NCBI GenBank assembly: GCA_020052975.1
Contig: JAGVOC010000087.1
Coordinates: 1-9,176 of the forward strand
Reading direction: 5' to 3'
Length of the DNA: 9,176 nucleotides
Source of the DNA: Desulfobacterales bacterium
Lineage (GTDB): Bacteria; Desulfobacterota; Desulfobacteria; Desulfobacterales; RPRI01
The position numbers and the translations under genes are program-made. The notes under the pieces are model-generated. The model did not search any database. It was not told the origin of the DNA and saw nothing but the letters and a program-made list of their open reading frames with translations. Of the stretch, positions 5,933 through 9,176 are shown piece after piece (the stretch's first letter is position 1; the number at the start of each line of letters is the position of its first letter).

Positions 5933-6319
5933 CTACCAGACAGTTTGGACCGGATATTCTTTGAAAATCTGATCTTTACTGACCAGAACAGCTTCTTCAA
6001 TATTTGCTTGAGCAATAAGCAATCGATCAAAGGGATCTTTATGATGAGGCGGTAATTTTTCCAAAGCCAGAATATGTTCAAGTTTAACGTTGAGAATTAC
6101 GATTTTATTGGTCTGCTGCTGTCCTGCCACCAATTCTGCGAGGGGCAAAGTGAGTTTCAGTCTGCCAAATTGTAGTTTGATCTGCATCTCCCATACACTT
6201 ACAACACTAAGCAGCAGTAAATTCTCCGGATCTTGACAAATATTAAGAACCTGAGGTGTAAGTTTGAGAGGATCACTATCCCACCATATGAAGGTGTGAG
6301 TATCCAGAAGGAATTTCAT
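5933..6319 (-). CDS. PIN-domain toxin, VapC family
   Basis: A 128-residue PIN-domain ribonuclease, the toxin of a type II toxin-antitoxin pair; such toxins cleave RNA, often tRNA or rRNA, with Mg2+ or Mn2+. The acidic residues of the active site are visible: Asp6 in LLDTHTFIWW (4-13), Glu44 in SVVSVWEM, Asp98 in HKDPFDRLL (93-101) and Asp116 in LVSKDQIF. Length and C-terminus (YPVQTVW) are normal, so it looks intact. ATG 6319 is preferred: it overlaps the antitoxin stop as ATGA, the standard coupling for such pairs. An in-frame TTG at 6334 would add five residues. The protein belongs to the VapC group usually paired with Phd/YefM antitoxins. Its RNA target cannot be told from sequence. Confidence 0.92.
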   Translation of the reverse strand: MKFLLDTHTFIWWDSDPLKLTPQVLNICQDPENLLLLSVVSVWEMQIKLQFGRLKLTLPLAELVAGQQQTNKIVILNVKLEHILALEKLPPHHKDPFDRLLIAQANIEEAVLVSKDQIFKEYPVQTVW

Positions 6320-6540
6320 GCGTTTCCCGCCCAAAACTCATCAGGAAGAGGCTCATCAAAATCTTCGCTCATCCTGATTGCTCCGGCATGCAAGCCTGCC
6401 ACTCTTTTTCCGATTTGCACCAGACGGGCAATAGGAGTATCATTGTCTGTAATGACGATTTCCGTTCCATCTGCTATGAGAGACAACAAGATTTTTAAAT
6501 CCGGAGGCTTTTTTTTGATATCAATAGTTTTTGTCAGCAT
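6316..6540 (-). CDS. Phd/YefM-family antitoxin
   Basis: A 74-residue partner of the PIN toxin. The N-terminal part (LLSLIADGTEIVITDNDTPI and ARLV, 18-41) is the Phd/YefM DNA-binding fold: a helix followed by the strand pair G-x-E-x-x-I-T-x-x-x-x-P-x-A. The C-terminal tail, RVAGLHAGAIRMSEDFDEPL (46-65) plus PDEFW, is the acidic, toxin-binding tail commonly seen with this VapC group. Start ATG 6540 has AGGAG (6548-6552) upstream at good spacing. Its 3' end overlaps the toxin gene by 4 bases. By family knowledge, it should neutralise the toxin and repress its own promoter; the octamers around the start are the likely sites. Confidence 0.9.
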   Translation of the reverse strand: MLTKTIDIKKKPPDLKILLSLIADGTEIVITDNDTPIARLVQIGKRVAGLHAGAIRMSEDFDEPLPDEFWAGNA

Positions 6541-6600
6541 GAATTTTCTCCTGACTTATGAATTTAACTTTTTTTTATTCTATCCCAGAAACATGAATTT
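6539..6600. promoter_or_regulatory. Three ATGAATTT octamers, candidate antitoxin operator
   Basis: Identical octamers ATGAATTT occur at 6539-6546, 6558-6565 and 6593-6600, spaced 19 and 35 bases apart. The first overlaps the antitoxin start codon and the third lies next to the -35 hexamer. Autoregulation is normal for Phd/YefM pairs, so these direct repeats are plausible binding sites. Binding itself is inferred. Confidence 0.45.
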
Positions 6601-6605
6601 GTAAA
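6577..6605 (-). promoter_or_regulatory. Sigma70-type promoter of the toxin-antitoxin operon
   Basis: On the minus strand: TTTACA (-35, 6600-6605), a 17-base spacer and TAGAAT (-10, 6577-6582); both hexamers match the consensus at 5 of 6. Transcription would start near 6570, giving a leader of roughly 30 bases to the antitoxin ATG. Confidence 0.65.
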
Positions 6606-7108
6606 TCTATTAAGTAGTGTGCCCTGTTTTTCATCTTTGTTTCTTAATCTTTTTCCTACCGTCTCACCAGCTGTACTTATATTTTGATGAACGTACCCAT
6701 GCTCATCCCTATAACGTTCTTTTAGTGGCCGAAAAAGACGATATGGGCGCTAAAAACCCCTGTTTTTGAGACGTTAAATCTGAATAATCAAGAACTTATC
6801 ATGGCCGGACCCGTGGCACTCCACAGATTATAGGGTTATTGCGGGAAGCGGATGCAAAGCCATACCGGGCATGTCATGATCCTCTTTTGCTTCCTGTAGT
6901 CAAGCATTTGGTAACGTTGAAGGAACTACATTCTTTCAATCGGAAATCAATGGCGATCACCCCTATCGGAATGCCAAATATTCCTTATATTAATATATTT
7001 GGGCATAGCACGTTATACACTATATATGGGAAGGATATACATCTCTGCGCCGACTCCCAAAAACTTTATTAATTTTAAGAAGTATGATAAGCACGAAATG
7101 TATTTTCA
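6606..7108. other. About 500 bases without a supported gene
   Basis: Both strands were read. The longest open frame (plus, 6839-7072) begins at TTG without a ribosome site, and its translation shows no family. A short hairpin AAAAAC (6752-6757), CCCT, GTTTTT (6762-6767) is present. The part from about 6790 to 6970 has higher GC than the AT-rich DNA to its right and reads like decayed or non-coding insert DNA, but no transposase, tRNA or known RNA is recognised. Confidence 0.5.
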
Positions 7109-7136
7109 CCCCCCCCCCTGATACTGAAACGGGGGG
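7109..7136. repeat. C10 ... G6 hairpin upstream of the hydrolase
   Basis: Ten C (7109-7118), a 12-base spacer (7119-7130), then six G (7131-7136), able to pair as a 6-bp G-C stem. It lies about 95 bases before the hydrolase start. Homopolymer C tracts of this length can change length by slippage. No T-tract follows the stem. Confidence 0.6.
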
Positions 7137-7165
7137 ACATCATTTATCTGCCCGTTTAAAAAACA

Positions 7166-7193
7166 TTATGATCAAAGCTGCTTAATTTATAAT
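7166..7193 (+). promoter_or_regulatory. Candidate promoter of the hydrolase gene
   Basis: A perfect TATAAT at 7188-7193 lies 36 bases before the ATG, in an AT-rich stretch. The best upstream hexamer (TTATGA, 7166-7171, 16-base spacer) matches the -35 consensus at only 3 of 6, so the promoter may be weak or need an activator. Confidence 0.4.
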
Positions 7194-7229
7194 ATTAGGT
7201 TTTTCTCTCAGATAACGAAGGAGTTAAAA

Positions 7230-8120
7230 ATGAAGGTAAAAATTGTTCAAATTTCATTAGTGATTTTGATTAGTTGTTTTTTCACAGCATGTCATCATCA
7301 AAATATTTATCCTATCGGTAAAATTAATGGAATTTCCACTGTGCAATATGCAGGTAATCTTCCGATGTTTATTTTCATGCCTGATAATATTCAGCCAGAG
7401 GGTGTCCCTATTGTAGTTTTCAATCATGGTCGTCCTTTCACGGAAGACGTATCAGTCGGAGCATATTATCCCAGCAAAGATTATCCTTACCTAATAACTC
7501 TGCTAAAACAAAACGGAATTGCATCGGCATTTCCAATACGTAGCGGATATTACTCAGCACCAGGTTACGATTCGGAGAAGGTTGCTTGTAATTCACCCAA
7601 TTCCTATGAACTTAAACAAGCAGGAAAATCTGCGTCAGAAAATATTAAGGCAGCAGTAGAATATGTAAAATCTTTCCCCGGCATTAATAAAAACAGGATT
7701 TTTGTTGGTGGAGTTTCTGCAGGAGGATTTGCAAGTATCTGTTCAATACCTCTAATTTCTGAAAATGTTCAAGGTGTGTTCTCTTTAAATGGTGGGCGTT
7801 GCGGTAAGCAGGGAAAAAGTATAAACGGACTTGCCTATATCGAAAAAATTTATAAGGATATAGCAGGTAATAGCCATATACCTGTAGCTTTTTTTTCAGG
7901 AACCAATGACACTGTTGTACCTCAATATTCAACAGAACGATTATATAAAAGTTTTTGTGAAGGCAGGGATAACCGATGTAACGAATCTGTATATCTTGTG
8001 ATTGCCGATGGTGCTGAGCATAGTGTTGATTCAATGGTTCGGAAGACAGGTGAAAAGATAGTGCAATTTATTAAACATGGTAATCTATCTAATATGTTAC
8101 AAAATAATACATTGAATTAA
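7230..8120 (+). CDS. Secreted alpha/beta hydrolase, probable lipoprotein
   Basis: A 296-residue protein with a lipoprotein-type signal: basic start (MKVK), hydrophobic core, and FTAC with Cys21 as the probable lipidation site. Mature protein should sit in the periplasm on a membrane. The alpha/beta-hydrolase fold is shown by NHGRP (65-69, oxyanion region), GGVSAGG (160-166, nucleophile Ser163), SGTNDTVVP (223-231, Asp227) and GAEHS (261-265, His264), a complete triad in the usual order. It is nearest in feel to the dienelactone hydrolase/prolyl-oligopeptidase-like group; esterase or peptidase activity is likely but the substrate is unknown. Five further Cys (120, 171, 191, 243, 250) could form disulfides, consistent with export. 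AAGGAG lies 6 bases before the ATG. It stands alone, convergent with the small lipoprotein, and is visibly more AT-rich than the left-hand operon, which may point to separate acquisition. Confidence 0.85.
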   Translation: MKVKIVQISLVILISCFFTACHHQNIYPIGKINGISTVQYAGNLPMFIFMPDNIQPEGVPIVVFNHGRPFTEDVSVGAYYPSKDYPYLITLLKQNGIASAFPIRSGYYSAPGYDSEKVACNSPNSYELKQAGKSASENIKAAVEYVKSFPGINKNRIFVGGVSAGGFASICSIPLISENVQGVFSLNGGRCGKQGKSINGLAYIEKIYKDIAGNSHIPVAFFSGTNDTVVPQYSTERLYKSFCEGRDNRCNESVYLVIADGAEHSVDSMVRKTGEKIVQFIKHGNLSNMLQNNTLN

Positions 8121-8207
8121 ATCCAGGTGTAACTGACAAACCTGAAACTATAAAAAGTATTCCTAATAAAACGAAAAATTGCAAAACACGGGAAAAAACT
8201 GAATAAA

Positions 8208-8222
8208 TGGTTTTTAACCATA
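8208..8222. repeat. Small inverted repeat between the convergent genes
   Basis: ATGGTT, TTT, AACCAT forms a 6-bp stem with a 3-base loop between the hydrolase stop and the lipoprotein stop. It lacks a following T-tract; no other terminator is evident for either gene in this 188-base gap. Confidence 0.3.
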
Positions 8223-8308
8223 GGAAGTTTCAGTGCTTAGAAAATAGAAAAAACAAGAAACGGGAAACCCACCAAAGGCATCGACATGATCATTTTCAGG
8301 AAAGTGAT

Positions 8309-8764
8309 TTATTGGTCAATTCTACGCATTGTGGCATGATATTTCCCACGGGAGTTTTCGCAAGTGGCGCTCAAGGTACCGTCAGTTTGAAGAAGGTAGG
8401 TAACCCTTGTAGAACCAAAAGCCAGCGTTAGTATTCCTGGTTTAATCTGGCCTTGTACTCTTGAAAAACTCGGCTTCCAAATATTCCACTCAACTGATTT
8501 GCCATGGGCATAAATTACTTTGGCATTCGGTGGATTTATTTCTTCGACAACCAGAATATGATCTAAGAATATATCCCACTTGCCAAACCATTTTCCTGAA
8601 AAGTCTCTAATTTGTGGAGACAATGTAGCCTCTGGTTTAAGTATCTGCGTATTTTCGGGTAGAGGAATACTCGCTGTCGGTTCATTATGAGTAGTGGTAG
8701 CGCATCCGATTAACAGCAAGCCTACTAGTCATACAAACACAGATGTAAACAAGATATTTCTCAT
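8309..8764 (-). pseudogene. Small lipoprotein interrupted by an in-frame TGA in its signal peptide
   Basis: From ATG 8764, preceded by a GGGGGAAG ribosome site, the frame reads MRNILFTSVFV, TGA (8729-8731), then LVGLLLIGCATTT and continues open to TAA at 8309-8311. With one sense codon in place of TGA this is a textbook lipoprotein signal with LIGC lipobox and a total of 151 residues. The mature part has FSGKWFGKWDIFLDHILVVE, then W-rich and beta-strand-like segments and ends ATMRRIDQ; a small beta-rich exported domain is likely, but I do not recognise a named family. TTG 8719 could restart translation but would lose most of the signal. Downstream codons show no further damage, so the change is recent, a sequencing error, or bypassed. 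It converges with the hydrolase gene. Confidence 0.65.
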
Positions 8765-8807
8765 TTTACTTCCCCCTTCTCCAATTGAATAGAATGTATG
8801 TTCTGAC

Positions 8808-8837
8808 ATTTTACCCTCAGATATTAAAACTTAACAA
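8808..8837 (-). promoter_or_regulatory. Candidate promoter of the small lipoprotein
   Basis: On the minus strand TTGTTA (8832-8837), an 18-base spacer, then TAAAAT (8808-8813); matches of 4 and 5 of 6 to the sigma70 consensus. It lies about 45 bases before the ATG at 8764. A still-present promoter and ribosome site fit a recently interrupted gene. Confidence 0.4.
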
Positions 8838-8923
8838 GTGATTATGTAGTTCCAGGTTTCTCCGCATCAGGGGAGATGTTCGTATTCGGAAACATTAAAA
8901 AATTCATATTCTAATTTTCCTTA

Positions 8924-8938
8924 ATGATTGATAATCAT
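8924..8938. promoter_or_regulatory. ATGATT-GAT-AATCAT palindrome, possible operator
   Basis: A perfect 6-bp inverted repeat around GAT. It contains GATAATCAT, the core of a Fur box, but the flanks match the 19-base consensus poorly, so iron regulation is not supported. It lies about 90 bases upstream of the candidate lipoprotein promoter. Confidence 0.3.
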
Positions 8939-8961
8939 CTCAATAATATGCAGCTTCGTCA

Positions 8962-8995
8962 ATAATTTTATTCAAAACATAATTTTATTCAAAAC
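8962..8995. repeat. Exact tandem duplication of a 17-base unit
   Basis: ATAATTTTATTCAAAAC occurs at 8962-8978 and again, unchanged and adjacent, at 8979-8995. The identity points to a recent duplication, perhaps by slippage. No gene spans it. Confidence 0.8.
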
Positions 8996-9176
8996 TCTCA
9001 ATGTTTTTTTGTATATCAACCTGTAAGAGAAAAGTGCATATCTTTAACGAAAAGCAGAGTCAGATGGCTACAGCCTTTAGCGGTGGTCGGGATTGTTTGA
9101 ACAGCAAAAAAGGTTTTTTAAGTGATAAGCTGCTCTTGTTCAGGCTGCTGCCTCTTTCTTGGGCAGTGTTGCCCAG
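8996..9176. other. Right edge: no supported gene, hairpin at the end
   Basis: Nothing recognisable is encoded. TGGGCA (9160-9165), GTGT, TGCCCA (9170-9175) is a perfect 6-bp hairpin ending at the window edge. On the minus strand a short frame WATLPKKEAAA ends in TGA at 9140-9142 and might be the tail of a gene entering from the right, but it is too short to support. Confidence 0.35.

Noticed and set aside
5899..6081. 60-codon minus-strand frame within the toxin gene
   Set aside because: Overlaps the PIN gene in another frame and shows no family.
6839..7072. 77-codon plus-strand frame
   Set aside because: TTG start, no ribosome site, and no recognisable domain in its translation.
7684..8034. 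116-codon minus-strand frame
   Set aside because: Antisense shadow of the hydrolase, rich in Tyr, His and Gln as expected for such shadows.
8729..8731. Selenocysteine or recoded TGA
   Set aside because: Position is in a signal peptide core, no SECIS-like hairpin is evident directly after it, and TGA serves as a normal stop in ddl and the antitoxin.
8924..8942. Fur box
   Set aside because: Only the GATAATCAT core matches; the flanking bases agree poorly with the 19-base consensus.

Overview
The window looks like chromosome from a Gram-negative bacterium of moderate GC, most plausibly a Desulfobacterota (former Deltaproteobacteria) lineage. This rests on gene order (DUF1992, ddl, a RimK-like gene, purD-purE, a YrdC/Sua5 gene, a Nudix gene), two lipoproteins, and palindromic intergenic elements of a style I associate with that phylum. 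It is inference from family knowledge; no rRNA or tRNA is visible to fix the taxonomy.

Left half (about 1-5420, all minus strand): a compact housekeeping run. In transcription order it encodes a DUF1992 protein, D-alanine--D-alanine ligase, a RimK-type ATP-grasp protein joined to ddl by a 4-base ATGA overlap, a single-chain PurD-PurE fusion for two steps of purine synthesis, a YrdC-domain threonylcarbamoyl-AMP synthase starting at TTG inside the purD-purE gene, and a NudF-like ADP-ribose pyrophosphatase. One 150-base gap before purD-purE holds octamer tandem repeats and two hairpins, one of them terminator-like on the opposite strand. The Nudix gene ends inside a palindromic element that occupies the left edge of the window.

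Middle (5420-7229): accessory, mostly decayed DNA. It contains a possible 38-codon small gene with an embedded palindrome, a stop-riddled IS3-like transposase tail beside a possible IS end, and an intact minus-strand Phd/YefM-VapC type toxin-antitoxin pair with a good sigma70-type promoter and three copies of an octamer around it. About 690 bases upstream of the antitoxin carry no gene I can support; they end in a C10...G6 hairpin just ahead of the next gene.

Right part (7230-9176): AT-rich DNA with two converging lipoprotein-type genes. One is an intact secreted alpha/beta hydrolase with Ser-Asp-His triad on the plus strand. The other is a small lipoprotein on the minus strand whose signal peptide is interrupted by an in-frame TGA at codon 12. 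The last 410 bases hold only a candidate promoter, a short palindrome, a 17-base tandem duplication and a hairpin at the window edge.

The points I would look at first are the PurD-PurE fusion, the ATP-grasp protein coupled to ddl (it lacks one expected metal ligand), the interrupted lipoprotein, and the repeat that supplies the Nudix stop codon.
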